From positions 248,001 to 312,000 of the forward strand of contig JADKID010000012.1 in assembly GCA_016721425.1 (NCBI GenBank): a DNA stretch of 64,000 nucleotides. The letters are read 5' to 3'. The DNA comes from Bryobacterales bacterium (lineage in GTDB: Bacteria > Acidobacteriota > Terriglobia > Bryobacterales > Bryobacteraceae). A model generated the notes under the pieces. That model was not told where the DNA came from and ran no database searches. It saw only the letters and a program-made list of their open reading frames with translations. Made by a program: the position numbers and the translations under genes. Below, one piece after another: positions 17,064 to 26,700 of the stretch; position 1 is the first letter of the stretch; every line of letters starts with the position of its first letter.

Positions 17064-18430
17064 CAGAAAACCTCCGGGTCGAGCACCGTGAAAAATTCGC
17101 GGTGCAGCGCATCCACCGCGCGCACCAAATCCGCCCCGTCCACTACCAGGCTGACATTCATCAGCGACGCCCCCTGGCTGATCATGCGGATGTTGACGTC
17201 CTTGATCGCGCTGAAGATCCGCTCCGCCACGCCCGACGTCTCGCGCAGCGCATCGCCCACCAGGCAGATGATCGCCTGGTTCGGCAGCACCGTCACCTCC
17301 GCAATCTTCGATAGCTCAGCCTCAATATCGCTCAGGAAGCGCGTCTGATCGATGGTTAGCGAGACGCTCACCTCGGAGGTCGAAACCATGTCCACCGGGG
17401 TCCGGTAGCGGTCGAATACCTCAAAGATCCGCCGCAGAAATCCGTGCGCCATCAGCATCCGCAAAGACCGGATGCTCACCACCGTGATGTCTTTCTTGCA
17501 GGCAATTGACTTCACGAAATTCGTGCATGGCACCGGCTCCGAGACGATCAGCGTACCCTCCACCTCGGGCCGCCGCGAGTTCAGGATCCGCACCGGAATG
17601 TTCTTTTCAATCGCCGGCAGCACGGTCGCCGGATGCAACACCTTGGCCCCGAAATAGGCCAGCTCGGCGGCCTCGACAAACGAGATGTGACGCACCAGAT
17701 GCCCGCCCGCCAGCACGCGCGGATCGCACGTCAGCATGCCATCCACATCGGTCCAGATCTGGATCTCTTCGGCACCCAGCCCCGCCCCCGCGATGGCTGC
17801 GGAAAAGTCACTGCCCCCGCGGCCCAGCGTCGTCGTCACGCCGTCCACGGTGGCGCCGATGAAGCCACCCATCACCACCACGGACTCCTCCACCATCGGC
17901 GCCGCTTTCTCGGCAAAGCGCTGATACGTCCGGCTGTAAAGCGGCAACGCCTGCCCGTGCCGGCTATCGGTCACCAACACGCTGCGCGCGTCCAGATGCC
18001 GCGCCGCCACACCAAACTTCGGAAACGCCAGGGCCACAATCGACGACGACAACCGCTCGCCGTAACTGCACACTTCGTCCCACAGCGCCGCCGTCACCTC
18101 GCCCGCCTTGGCGATGGCCTCCAGAGTCACTTCCAGCTCACCGAAGTGCGTCTCCAGCAGTGCGTTCAATGTCCCGAGACTCTCCGCCGGCACGGCCGCG
18201 CCGCCCTCTTTCCGGTGGAACGCCCGCAGCTCTTCGGCATCCCGCAGCGCGTCTTCCACGTTGCCTGCCGCGGCCTTGTCAGCCGCCGCCAGCAGACGGT
18301 TCGTCGTCTTGCCCATCGCCGACACCACCACCAGGGGCTTGCGGTGCGCATAGGACCCGACGATGCCCGCGATCCGTTCCATCGCCGCGGCACTCTCCAC
18401 CGAAGTGCCGCCAAACTTCATCACGATCAT
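17063..18430 (-). CDS. lysC: aspartate kinase
   Basis: 455 residues, monofunctional. MKFGGTSVESA at 4-14 is the kinase N-terminus; TTLGRGGSDFSA and WTDVDGMLTCDPR are the nucleotide and aspartate-binding segments. Residues about 300-455 form two ACT domains (ITVVSIRSLRM, AIICLVGDALRE, IRMISQGASLMNVSLVV), which usually give feedback inhibition by lysine or threonine. It phosphorylates aspartate, the first step toward lysine. It lies four bases downstream of asd and overlaps dapB by one base. No fused homoserine dehydrogenase is present, which fits a role in lysine/diaminopimelate supply. Confidence 0.95.
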   Translation of the reverse strand: MIVMKFGGTSVESAAAMERIAGIVGSYAHRKPLVVVSAMGKTTNRLLAAADKAAAGNVEDALRDAEELRAFHRKEGGAAVPAESLGTLNALLETHFGELEVTLEAIAKAGEVTAALWDEVCSYGERLSSSIVALAFPKFGVAARHLDARSVLVTDSRHGQALPLYSRTYQRFAEKAAPMVEESVVVMGGFIGATVDGVTTTLGRGGSDFSAAIAGAGLGAEEIQIWTDVDGMLTCDPRVLAGGHLVRHISFVEAAELAYFGAKVLHPATVLPAIEKNIPVRILNSRRPEVEGTLIVSEPVPCTNFVKSIACKKDITVVSIRSLRMLMAHGFLRRIFEVFDRYRTPVDMVSTSEVSVSLTIDQTRFLSDIEAELSKIAEVTVLPNQAIICLVGDALRETSGVAERIFSAIKDVNIRMISQGASLMNVSLVVDGADLVRAVDALHREFFTVLDPEVF

Positions 18431-18434
18431 CGCG

Positions 18435-19481
18435 CTAGTCCAGCAGTCCTTCGCTGTACATCAGCTCGGCGTTCAACACCGCCGCGCCCGCCGCGCCGCG
18501 TACCGTGTTGTGTCCCAGGCATACGAATTTGAAGTCCAGCACCGGGCAAGTCCGCAGCCGCCCCACCGTCACGCACATCCCGTTCTCGCGGCCCGCGTCC
18601 CGCCGCGGCTGCGGCCGGTTGTCTTCGTGCAGATACAACACCGGCTTCTTCGGCGCGCTCGGCAGATTGCGCTGCTGCGGGATCGCCGTGAAGTTCTCGA
18701 ACGCATACAGCACCTGCTCCCGCGTCACCTTCTCGCGCAGCCCCACGCTCACCGTGATGGTGTGCCCGTCCACCACCGGTACACGGTTGCAGTGCGCGCT
18801 CATCCGCGCCGGCAGCGGCTCAATATGATCGCCCGCCAGCATGCCCAGGATCTTCTGCGTCTCGATCTCCATCTTGGCCTCTTCCCCGCCAATGAACGGG
18901 ATCACGTTCGCCATGATGTCCATCGAAGGAACGCCCGGATAGCCAGCCCCGGAGATCGCCTGCATCGTCGTTGCCACAATGGTCTCGATCCCGAACGGAA
19001 TCAGCGGAGCCAGCCCCATCGTCAATGCCACGGTGGAGCAGTTCGGATTCGTCGCAATCGCGCCCTTCCAACCTCGCGCCTTCTGCACCGCCAGCAGCTT
19101 CAGGTGATCCGGGTTGATCTCCGGCACCAGCAGCGGCACATCGCTCTCCATCCGGTGGTTTTTGGAATTCGAAACCACAAAGTGCCCGGCCTCGGCAAAC
19201 GCCCGCTCGATCTCCGTCGCCACGTCGGCGTCCATCGCGGAGAACACGAGCTTCGGCGCGGCGGAGCTCGGCACGCAGTCCGACACAGTCAGACCAGCCA
19301 CACGCTCCGGCATCGAGCCATCCAGCCGCCACGAAGTCGCGTCCGCATACTTCTTCCCGGCCGAGCGCGAGCTCGCCCCCACGAAGGTCAGTTCAAACCA
19401 GGGATGGCCTTCCAGAAACTTCACAAAGCTCTGCCCCACCATGCCGGTGGCGCCCAGGACTCCAACTTCGATCTTCTTCAT
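18435..19481 (-). CDS. asd: aspartate-semialdehyde dehydrogenase
   Basis: 348 residues from the ATG at 19481 (MKKIEVGVLGATGMVGQSF), preceded by AAAGGAAAG as ribosome-binding site; longer upstream readings are not supported. GATGMVG at 10-16 binds NADP, and the catalytic cysteine is Cys148 in TNPNCST. NSKNHRMESDVPLLVPEIN identifies the archaeal/fungal-type Asd rather than the proteobacterial type. It reduces aspartyl phosphate to aspartate semialdehyde, supplying DapA. It is followed by lysC after four bases. Confidence 0.95.
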   Translation of the reverse strand: MKKIEVGVLGATGMVGQSFVKFLEGHPWFELTFVGASSRSAGKKYADATSWRLDGSMPERVAGLTVSDCVPSSAAPKLVFSAMDADVATEIERAFAEAGHFVVSNSKNHRMESDVPLLVPEINPDHLKLLAVQKARGWKGAIATNPNCSTVALTMGLAPLIPFGIETIVATTMQAISGAGYPGVPSMDIMANVIPFIGGEEAKMEIETQKILGMLAGDHIEPLPARMSAHCNRVPVVDGHTITVSVGLREKVTREQVLYAFENFTAIPQQRNLPSAPKKPVLYLHEDNRPQPRRDAGRENGMCVTVGRLRTCPVLDFKFVCLGHNTVRGAAGAAVLNAELMYSEGLLD

Positions 19482-19565
19482 GACTACTTTCCTTTTCTCT
19501 ACGGCGGGCAGGTTGGGCACTTGCGGGGCCTTCGTCTACCCGCCGGTTGTGGGATCAGCCGGCGG

Positions 19566-20573
19566 TTAGGCGGTGAGGAGGCGTTTCACCATAGTCTGGT
19601 AAATGGTGACCGCTTCCAGAAGCTGTGTTTTGGGCACCCGCTCCTCACTGGTGTGCGCGACATGGATTGTGCCGGGCCCCATCAGGTAAGGCTTGCCCCA
19701 GGCGCCTTGGAACGCCGGGATGTCGGTGGTGTAAGCCACCACTGTGGTCTCAAATCCTGCCAGCGCGCCCATGTGGAGCGCCGGTATGCAAAGTATTTCG
19801 TGGGCGTCGGCCAACCCCGCCGCGGCTGCGGCCACGTCAGCCCGCAGCGGCGCCGGGTCGTCTACCAACCGGAACATCAACGCCGCCTCGGCCGCATCCG
19901 GAATCACGTTCGGAGCCCGCCCCCCGCTCAGCAGCCCGATATTTAAGGTTGACGCCCCCAGCACCGGATGCACCGGCAGCTCGATGGCCCGGATCCGCGC
20001 CAGCGCGTCCAGCAATTTGTTGATCGCCGATTCGCCCAGCTCCGGATACGCCGAATGGGCCATCCGGCCCGACGCCTTCAACTCATACCGAAGCGCGCCC
20101 TTGCTGCCCAGCGCTAGCTTGTTCTCCGTCGGCTCGCCGTTGATGATGAAGCGCGACCCGCGCGGCGTGGTCGCCGCATGATAGGCGCCCGCGCTGTTCT
20201 TCTCTTCGCCCACCACGAACAGCAGCCCGAAATTCCGGGTCCCGCCCGCCAGCAGTTGCTCCGCCGCGCAAAGCATCGCGGCGATGATCCCCTTCACGTC
20301 GCACGCCCCGCGGCCCCAGATGAATGCCTCATCCTCCCGCGCCGGAAAGAATGGCGGCACCGTGTCCAGATGCGTCGAGAGGGTCACCACCGGCTCGCCG
20401 AAACAGGCGAAGACGTTGTGGCGCCGCGGCTCCACTTCCATCGTCTCCACGTGCCCGTCATACTGGCGCACCAGTTCGCCCAGCAGCGATAGCAGGTACT
20501 CTCCGACCCGCTCCTCATTGCCGGTGATGGATTCGATATCCACCAATGTGCGCGTGAGTGAGAAAACTTCCAT
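19566..20573 (-). CDS. dapE: M20 family peptidase, probable succinyl-diaminopimelate desuccinylase
   Basis: 335 residues. The M20 metal and catalytic residues are visible: HLD in STHLDTVPPF, Asp in GRGACDVKG, the EE pair in VVGEEKNSAG, Glu in INGEPTENKLA, and a C-terminal His in GPGTIHVAHTSEE. The central dimerisation domain carries GRMAHSAYPELGESAI. M20 enzymes of this class hydrolyse N-acyl amino acids (DapE, ArgE, LysK); DapE is favoured because the gene starts an operon with asd, lysC, dapB, dapA and dapD, of which dapD makes the succinylated intermediate. An ArgE-type activity cannot be excluded. Confidence 0.82.
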   Translation of the reverse strand: MEVFSLTRTLVDIESITGNEERVGEYLLSLLGELVRQYDGHVETMEVEPRRHNVFACFGEPVVTLSTHLDTVPPFFPAREDEAFIWGRGACDVKGIIAAMLCAAEQLLAGGTRNFGLLFVVGEEKNSAGAYHAATTPRGSRFIINGEPTENKLALGSKGALRYELKASGRMAHSAYPELGESAINKLLDALARIRAIELPVHPVLGASTLNIGLLSGGRAPNVIPDAAEAALMFRLVDDPAPLRADVAAAAAGLADAHEILCIPALHMGALAGFETTVVAYTTDIPAFQGAWGKPYLMGPGTIHVAHTSEERVPKTQLLEAVTIYQTMVKRLLTA

Positions 20574-20592
20574 ACGTGAAAGGGAAACCTTT

Positions 20593-20622
20593 ACGATATC
20601 GAACCTGAGGGTCCGGGATCAA
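20593..20622 (-). promoter_or_regulatory. possible promoter of the dap operon
   Basis: On the minus strand TTGATC (plus 20617-20622) and TATCGT (plus 20593-20598) are 18 bases apart and end about 20 bases before the dapE start. Each matches four of six consensus bases. The 113-base divergent gap also serves the VOC gene, for which TACAAT at 20640-20645 is a possible -10. No lysine riboswitch was recognised here. Confidence 0.25.
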
Positions 20623-20686
20623 CACTCGCCCGGCCGCGCTACAATACTCACTATCGAAATTCTGTCCGGCACCGGAGATCACTGGG

Positions 20687-21055
20687 ATGAATCGACCTGT
20701 CCACTTCGAAATTCCGGCCACCAACCCTGAGGCCGTCGCCGCGTTCTACACGGAGCTATTCGGCTGGAAGATCTCCAGTTGGGGCGCACCGGAAATGGGC
20801 TACTGGATCGTAGATACCGGCAGCGACGGCCCCGGCATCAACGGCGGCATCCTCCGCCGGCAACACCCCGCGCAGCCGCCGGTCAATACCGTCGAAGTGG
20901 CAGACCTCGACGCCGCCATCGCCAAAGTCGCCGCAATCGGCGGCCAGGTGGTGGTGCCCAAAATGGCCATCCCCACCGTCGGCTGGCTCTGCTACGCCAA
21001 GGACCCCGATGGCAACATCTTCGGCATCATGCAAAGCGATCCCGCCGCACACTAG
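20687..21055 (+). CDS. VOC family (glyoxalase/dioxygenase fold) protein
   Basis: 122 residues, a single glyoxalase-like chain with two beta-alpha-beta-beta-beta modules. MNRPVHFEIPATNPEAVAAF and FYTELFGWKI open the first, VADLDAAIAKVAAIGGQVV the second, and YAKDPDGNIFGIMQSD ends the fold. His6 (VHFEI) and a C-terminal Glu-type position would be metal ligands, but the usual final Glu is replaced in NIFGIMQ, so activity is uncertain. It is transcribed divergently from the dap operon; a dispersed 20-base element lies between it and the next gene. Confidence 0.9.
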   Translation: MNRPVHFEIPATNPEAVAAFYTELFGWKISSWGAPEMGYWIVDTGSDGPGINGGILRRQHPAQPPVNTVEVADLDAAIAKVAAIGGQVVVPKMAIPTVGWLCYAKDPDGNIFGIMQSDPAAH

Positions 21056-21083
21056 CCGCCAGAACGGCCAGCCCGCTTCCGAG

Positions 21084-21103
21084 CCGCGACCGTCAGGGAG
21101 CGG
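21084..21103 (+). repeat. dispersed 20-base element, copy 1
   Basis: CCGCGACCGTCAGGGAGCGG, preceded by GAG and followed by ACCCCA. It lies between the VOC gene and the first CRTAC1 gene. The same 20 bases recur at 23655 and 30907. It can fold as CCGC-GA-CC-GTCA-GG-GA-GCGG, with two G-A mismatches in tandem. Confidence 0.8.
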
Positions 21104-21140
21104 ACCCCAAGTGTGCACCTTGGGATAGCATAACGGTGTA

Positions 21141-23573
21141 GTGAAAACACGCCTCTATCTCATCGCGTTCGCCGCCGTCCTCGCCTTCGGCCAGCAGCCC
21201 GCCGGCCCGGCACTTCCAGAGAAGAACACGCCCCTCCGCAAGTCCTCCCTTCTGCTGCGTGAAGGCAAAACCGACGAGGCCCGCGTTGAGCTCCAGCGCC
21301 TGCTCAAAGCCAACCCCAACGACGCCGATATCTGGTACCAGCTCGCCCGCGCCTACCTCCTCGATTTCTACCAGGGCCTCGACTACCAGAAACGCCGCGT
21401 CTCCCTCGCCCTCGCCATGGAGTCCCTCAGCGGAGCACTCAAGCACAATCCAGACCACATCCCCTCCCTCCGCGCCAAGGCCGTTATCCATGCCCGCGCC
21501 GAGTTGCTTTACTACGATCCCAACCTCTCGTACGAGCTGGCGGCGCGCGTCTCGAAACTGGAGCCCCACGCCAACGGCTTCCTCATCAATCTCTCCGAGT
21601 GGCTCGCCGGAGAAGTGCGCTTCACCACCGAAAGCGGCCACCGCGTGCCCCATGATCCCCTGGTCGGCCTGGACCGCTCCATCGACCTGCTCGACCGCGT
21701 CATCGACACCGCCCTGCCCTTCAGCAACGAAGAGAGCGCCGGACTCTTCATCATGGCCAACGCACTCAGCCGCCGCGGCAACTTCGCCGATTCCATCCTG
21801 TACTACAAACAGGCGTTGGCCCGGACGCAGGACCTGGACCAGCGCATGGGCTGTCTCCGCGAAATGGGCGCCAGCTACTACCGCATGGGCGATTTCACCG
21901 AGGCCGCCCGCACCTTCTACCAGGCCTTGCAGTACCGCATGAATCCCGTGGATCAGTGGCTCCTGAAAGTATCCATGGATCAGATGAAGGGCGGCAAGCC
22001 GGATCTGCCCCGGAACGTGCTGTTCCCCGCCGCCGAGCCCGTTTACGACAAGGCCAATCCGCCCCTGCTCGCCTTCAAAGACATGGCCCCCGAGCTCGGC
22101 GTCAATCGCTACGACGGCAACGGCACCGCCTCCTGGGGCGACTATGACAGCGACGGCGACCTGGACCTCTTCGAAGCCGGCAGCGGCTCTTTCATGATGG
22201 TCTTCCGCAACGACGGCGCGAAGTTCACCGATGTCACCGAACAGGTCGGCCTCGCCAAGGTCCCGTCCGGCTACAGCCTCAATCTCGTCGATTACGACAA
22301 CGACGGCCGCGTTGATCTCTACATCTCCCTCAACGGCTGGAGCGGGCCCATGAAGAACCGGCTCTACCATAACACCGGCGGCCGCTTCGAGGATGTGTCC
22401 GCCAAGAGCGGCGCCGAGGACCCCGGCTCCGGCTTCTCCGCCATGTGGGGCGATCTCGACAACGACGGCTGGCTCGATTTCGTCGTCGCCAACGGGGTCA
22501 TCAAGGACGGCTCCACGCCCCAGATCTACCGCAACAACCACGACGGCACCTTCACCAACATGACCCTCGCCGCCGGCATCAAGGAGCCGCCCTCCTACGG
22601 CGCCATCGGTATTGCACTCGGCGACTACGATAAGGACGGCCGCCTCGACATCCTCATCAACGGCCTCGACCCCGCCCCCACCCGCCTCTATCACAACGAG
22701 GGCGGCTGGAAGTTCAAAGAGGTCTCGCGCCAGGCCGGCGTCGGGCACCCGCCGCACAACGGCTTCGTCTGCCTCTTCTTCGACTACAACAACGACGGCT
22801 GGCCCGATATCCTCACCACCGCCCTCGCCCACTGGGACTCCGCCGTCGAGGCCCTCAAGGCCGGGTACTCCCGTCCCACTGCCCGCGCCATGCACCCCGA
22901 CGTCTGCCGCCTCTTCAAGAACAACCAGGACGGCACCTTCACCGACGTCACCTTCGAGACTAAGCTCCTCTATCCCATGGGTGTCATGGGCGGCGGCGTG
23001 GCCGATCTCGATAACGATGGCTACCTCGATCTCTACTTCGGCACCGGCGATCCGCAAATGAGCCGCCTGGAGCCCAACCACTTCTTCCGCAACAACGGCA
23101 ACGGCACCTTCACCGATCTCACCAGCTACGTCGGCTTTGCCCGTCCCGGCAACAAAGGCCACGGCGTCACCTTCGTCGATATCGACGAAGACGGCGACCT
23201 CGACATCTACGCCCAGCTCGGCGGCCACTACCCCGGTGACCAAGCCTACAACGCCTTCTATCGCAATCTCAAAGGGAACCAGAACCGCTGGTTGGAGGTG
23301 CAGCTCGAAGGCGTGAAAAGCAATCGCTTCGGCGTCGGCGCCCAACTCACGCTGAAGTCCGGAGACCTGCTGGTCTATCGCGAGGTGAAGAGCAGCGAGG
23401 GCTTCGGCTCCACCAACCCCTACCGCCAGCACTTCGGCCTCGGCCAGCACACCAAAATCGATTCCCTCGAGATCCGCTGGCCCAGCGGCATCAAGCAGAT
23501 TTTTAAAGACCTGGACTCCAACCACATCCTCGCCATCCGCGAAGACAGCGACGAATCGAAGCGCCTGAAATAG
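21141..23573 (+). CDS. CRTAC1-like protein: TPR, FG-GAP repeats and ASPIC/UnbV domain, secreted
   Basis: 810 residues from a GTG at 21141 with a signal peptide (KTRLYLIAFAAVLAFGQ). Residues about 35-280 are TPR-like helices (GKTDEARVELQRLLKANPND). Then come seven or more calcium-binding FG-GAP motifs of the form DxDxDGxxD: DYDSDGDLDLF, DYDNDGRVDLY, DLDNDGWLDFV, DYDKDGRLDIL, DYNNDGWPDIL, DLDNDGYLDLY, DIDEDGDLDIY. The C-terminus (HFGLGQHTKIDSLEIRWPSG) is the ASPIC/UnbV domain. This architecture is common and multicopy in Solibacteres; it is extracellular, its ligand unknown. A second, shorter paralogue lies beyond the TonB receptor gene. Confidence 0.93.
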   Translation: MKTRLYLIAFAAVLAFGQQPAGPALPEKNTPLRKSSLLLREGKTDEARVELQRLLKANPNDADIWYQLARAYLLDFYQGLDYQKRRVSLALAMESLSGALKHNPDHIPSLRAKAVIHARAELLYYDPNLSYELAARVSKLEPHANGFLINLSEWLAGEVRFTTESGHRVPHDPLVGLDRSIDLLDRVIDTALPFSNEESAGLFIMANALSRRGNFADSILYYKQALARTQDLDQRMGCLREMGASYYRMGDFTEAARTFYQALQYRMNPVDQWLLKVSMDQMKGGKPDLPRNVLFPAAEPVYDKANPPLLAFKDMAPELGVNRYDGNGTASWGDYDSDGDLDLFEAGSGSFMMVFRNDGAKFTDVTEQVGLAKVPSGYSLNLVDYDNDGRVDLYISLNGWSGPMKNRLYHNTGGRFEDVSAKSGAEDPGSGFSAMWGDLDNDGWLDFVVANGVIKDGSTPQIYRNNHDGTFTNMTLAAGIKEPPSYGAIGIALGDYDKDGRLDILINGLDPAPTRLYHNEGGWKFKEVSRQAGVGHPPHNGFVCLFFDYNNDGWPDILTTALAHWDSAVEALKAGYSRPTARAMHPDVCRLFKNNQDGTFTDVTFETKLLYPMGVMGGGVADLDNDGYLDLYFGTGDPQMSRLEPNHFFRNNGNGTFTDLTSYVGFARPGNKGHGVTFVDIDEDGDLDIYAQLGGHYPGDQAYNAFYRNLKGNQNRWLEVQLEGVKSNRFGVGAQLTLKSGDLLVYREVKSSEGFGSTNPYRQHFGLGQHTKIDSLEIRWPSGIKQIFKDLDSNHILAIREDSDESKRLK

Positions 23574-23654
23574 CCCCGCCGCTTCGCCCGTACAATCCCG
23601 CCGTCACAATACTTCGGCCGCAATTCAGCCGCCGCAATCCCGCCGGTTTCGGAG

Positions 23655-23674
23655 CCGCGACCGTCAGGGAGCGG
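23655..23674 (+). repeat. dispersed 20-base element, copy 2
   Basis: Identical 20 bases to the copies at 21084 and 30907, again preceded by GAG, followed here by TCCCCA. It lies in the convergent gap between the first CRTAC1 gene and the TonB receptor gene, 13 bases before the terminator hairpin. Confidence 0.8.
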
Positions 23675-23687
23675 TCCCCACAAAACA

Positions 23688-23722
23688 GGAAAAGGCGGCG
23701 CCGGTTGGGCGCCGCCTTTTCC
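23688..23722. terminator. bidirectional intrinsic terminator
   Basis: Arms GGAAAAGGCGGCGCC and GGCGCCGCCTTTTCC are perfectly complementary over 15 bases around the loop GGTTG. Four T in the right arm and four A in the left let it work for the CRTAC1 gene on the plus strand and the TonB receptor gene on the minus strand, which converge here. Confidence 0.8.
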
Positions 23723-23744
23723 ATCGGAACAACTCAGCCGGTTT

Positions 23745-26700
23745 TTACCAGAAGGCCTTCAAGCCAATCTGGATCTGCCGCGGATAGCCGTTCTGGGTGC
23801 TCGCCTGGTGCGGGAACATCGTCCCGAAGTTGGCGTTGTTCGGATCGGTGTTGAAACCATCGTTGCGTCCGAAGAAGTTGTGGTTCATCACGTTGAACGC
23901 TTCCAGCCGGAACTGCATCCGGAGGCGCTCGGTGATCTGCGTCATCTTGTTCAGCGATGCGTCCATTGTGAACGCGTGCTGCTTGCGGACCTGGCCGCTG
24001 CGCGACGGGGTGTAGCGCGGCGCGTAGCTGGCGGTCTGGAGCCATGCGTAGTTCGCCGGATCCGTGCCGCAGCCTTTCGCAATGCTATGAGCCTGGGGAG
24101 TAACCGTACCGTCGTTCAACTGGCGCAGCACGCAGGGGTTCCAGCCCTTGATCTGGTGAGCTTTCCAGTCAGACTTCCCAGTGAAGCCGCCACCCGGGGT
24201 GAACGGGTCCTTCAACTGGATCACGTTGCCCGGCAGGTCGTTCGGCTCGCCGGAGCTGTGGTTGTAGTAGGTGGTGAACTCCCAGCCAGAGATGAACTTC
24301 TGAGCGAAGCCACCGGCGCCGGCCCCGAACTTCTGGCCCTTGCCGAAAGGCAACTGGTAGACGCCGTTGATCTTCAGGATGTGGGCGCGATCGTTGAAGT
24401 ACAGACCTTGCCGCGGCACATCGTTGAAGGGATCGTTGTAGCCCCACTTCTCCACCATCTTCGAGAAGGTGTAGTTCGCCATGAAGGTCAGGCTCTTGGC
24501 CAGCCGCTGGTTGTAGTTCACCTGCAGCGAGTTGTAGTAGATCTTCGAGGTGTTGAGACCCTGGCGCAGCATGACACCGTCAAACTGCGGGAAGGGCCGG
24601 TTCAGGTTGTAACGCGACATCGTGTTGGCGCTGAACAGATTCGTGCCGCGGAACGCTGCCACATCCTTGAACGGGTTCGGCAACTGCGCGTCGCAGTAAC
24701 CGGGGCTCCCGCCCTCCTGAAGATTGCACAGCTTGCGGAACGCAGCCGAAGGAATGTTGTAGTCCTTCTCGTCGTTGGCGCCAACCGTCCGGCTGCCCAC
24801 ATAGGACACGTCCAACGTGCCCGAGTTGGATACCTGATGCTGGATACCAAACGAGAACTGATGCACGTACGGCGAAACGAAGTTGTCGCCGTCGAACCAG
24901 TTGGTGTTCCGGCCTGCAAAGGTCGCCGCTCCGAGCGACGCGCCGCTCGGCTTGTTGATCCCGTTCGGGTAGGGGTTGGACAGAACATTGGCGATCGGCG
25001 TACGCCCGCCATCCAGACTGTTCACCAGCTCGGTGTTGGTCTCGAATCCGGCATAACGCAGATAGTCGTTGTTGGCGTTCATCGTGTAGAGGCCATAGCC
25101 ACCGCGCATGACCGTCTTGTTGTTGATCGAATACGCGAAGCCCACGCGAGGCTGCCAGTTGTTCTTGTCCACGTTTGCTGCTAGCGCCGAGACGCCGTTC
25201 ACGCCCGCGAACTTCAGGCCGCCGCTCAGGTTCGCCAGGTTGGGATACAGCGCCAGATTGGCCGCCGAAATCTGGCTGGCGATCGGGCTCTTCACAATCG
25301 GATCGAAGCCACGGTTCATCCGGTTGTACTTCTCTCCGGGAGGCGCATTGTAGTCGTAGCGCAGCCCGAAGTTGATCGTCAGTTTCCGCGACACCTTCCA
25401 GTCGTCCTGGAAGTAAGGAGCCGCGTACCACTGCTTGAAGAACGGATATAGCGGATAGTTCGAGGATCCGTTCGGAACGCCCAACAGGAACGACGCATAG
25501 GCGTCGCCGGCATCCGCCTGATCCTGGTTCCACAACCGGCGAGTGTAGTTCTTCTCACCGCGGAACAGCAGGATGTTGCCGCTGCTGTTCAGGATGTAGT
25601 GAATCCGGCGAACATCAATGCCGAACTTCATTGTGTGGGAACCCGCGATCTTGGTCACGTTACCCGTCAGGTTGTAGTTGTTGGTGATGTTGATGCCCTG
25701 ATAACGGCCCAGCGTCGAATAGCCGTTGAACTCCCACTGGCCAAAGTAAGTGGGGCTCGGCAGTTGGCTGATCGTTGCCGCCGGCAGACCCAACTTCGTC
25801 AGGTCAAATCCTTCGTTCGCTTGTCCGCGGCCCGTCTCGATGAAACGGTTGCTGGAGGCGCGCAGGTTCATGATCAGCGTGGGCGATAGCGTGCTCACCC
25901 AATCGATCACGTACGCATCGTTGATGCGCTGGAACGGCTGCTGTCCGTTAGTCCCTACCGCGTTGTCGATGTTGTTGACGGCCCGATCCTCGGTTCTGTC
26001 GTTCGAGGCGTGCCGGAAGAACGCGCGGTGCTTGTCGCCGAAGTTCCAGTCGAACTTCAGGATCAGGTTGTAGAACTTGTCCTTCGCTGCGTACGTGCTG
26101 TTGATGTTGTTGTTGGCGGAATACGCCACGCCCGCCGTCTTCGCATTCGGCAGAGGCATGAATGCCGTCACGGCCTTAGCCACCGGGTTGATCATGCTCG
26201 ACGGAATGATGTTGCCGGGGAACGGATTGCGCACCGGATTGTCACCGCCGGTCGAGCCGTACGGATTGAAGATCGTAATCGGCTGACCGTTGGCCTGCAC
26301 CAGCTTCGAGAAATCGCCGTTGCGCATCTCGGGCTCGGGATAGCTGTTGATCAGGAACTGCGGCCACTTCTCGCGGTAGTTCTCAAAGCTGCCCAGGTAG
26401 AACAGCTTCACGGCCCCGTCCTTCTTCAGCAGTTTCGGGATGTAGACCGGACCTTCCAACTGGAATCCATACTGGTCCAGTGCATGGTCCGCGCGCGCCG
26501 CGCCCACCGCGTTACCCTGGAACGAATTGGCATCCAAAGGCTTGCGCCGCAGGAACTCCCAACCCGTCACATGGAACGTGTTCGTGCCGCTCTTCAGCAC
26601 CACATTGAACACGCCGCCGCCGGTCTTGCCATACTGCGCGTCGTAGGAATTCTGCTGCACGCTGAACTCCTGCACTGCGTCCACAATCGGCACATAAGCG

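Noticed and set aside
20574..20686. lysine riboswitch ahead of the dap operon
   Set aside because: The leader is too short (about 100 bases shared with a divergent gene) and lacks the conserved multi-stem core.
21093..23525. 810-codon minus-strand frame opposite the CRTAC1 gene
   Set aside because: Mirror of the repetitive DxDxDG coding; rich in Val/Ala/Glu/Gly repeats typical of antisense reading at high GC.
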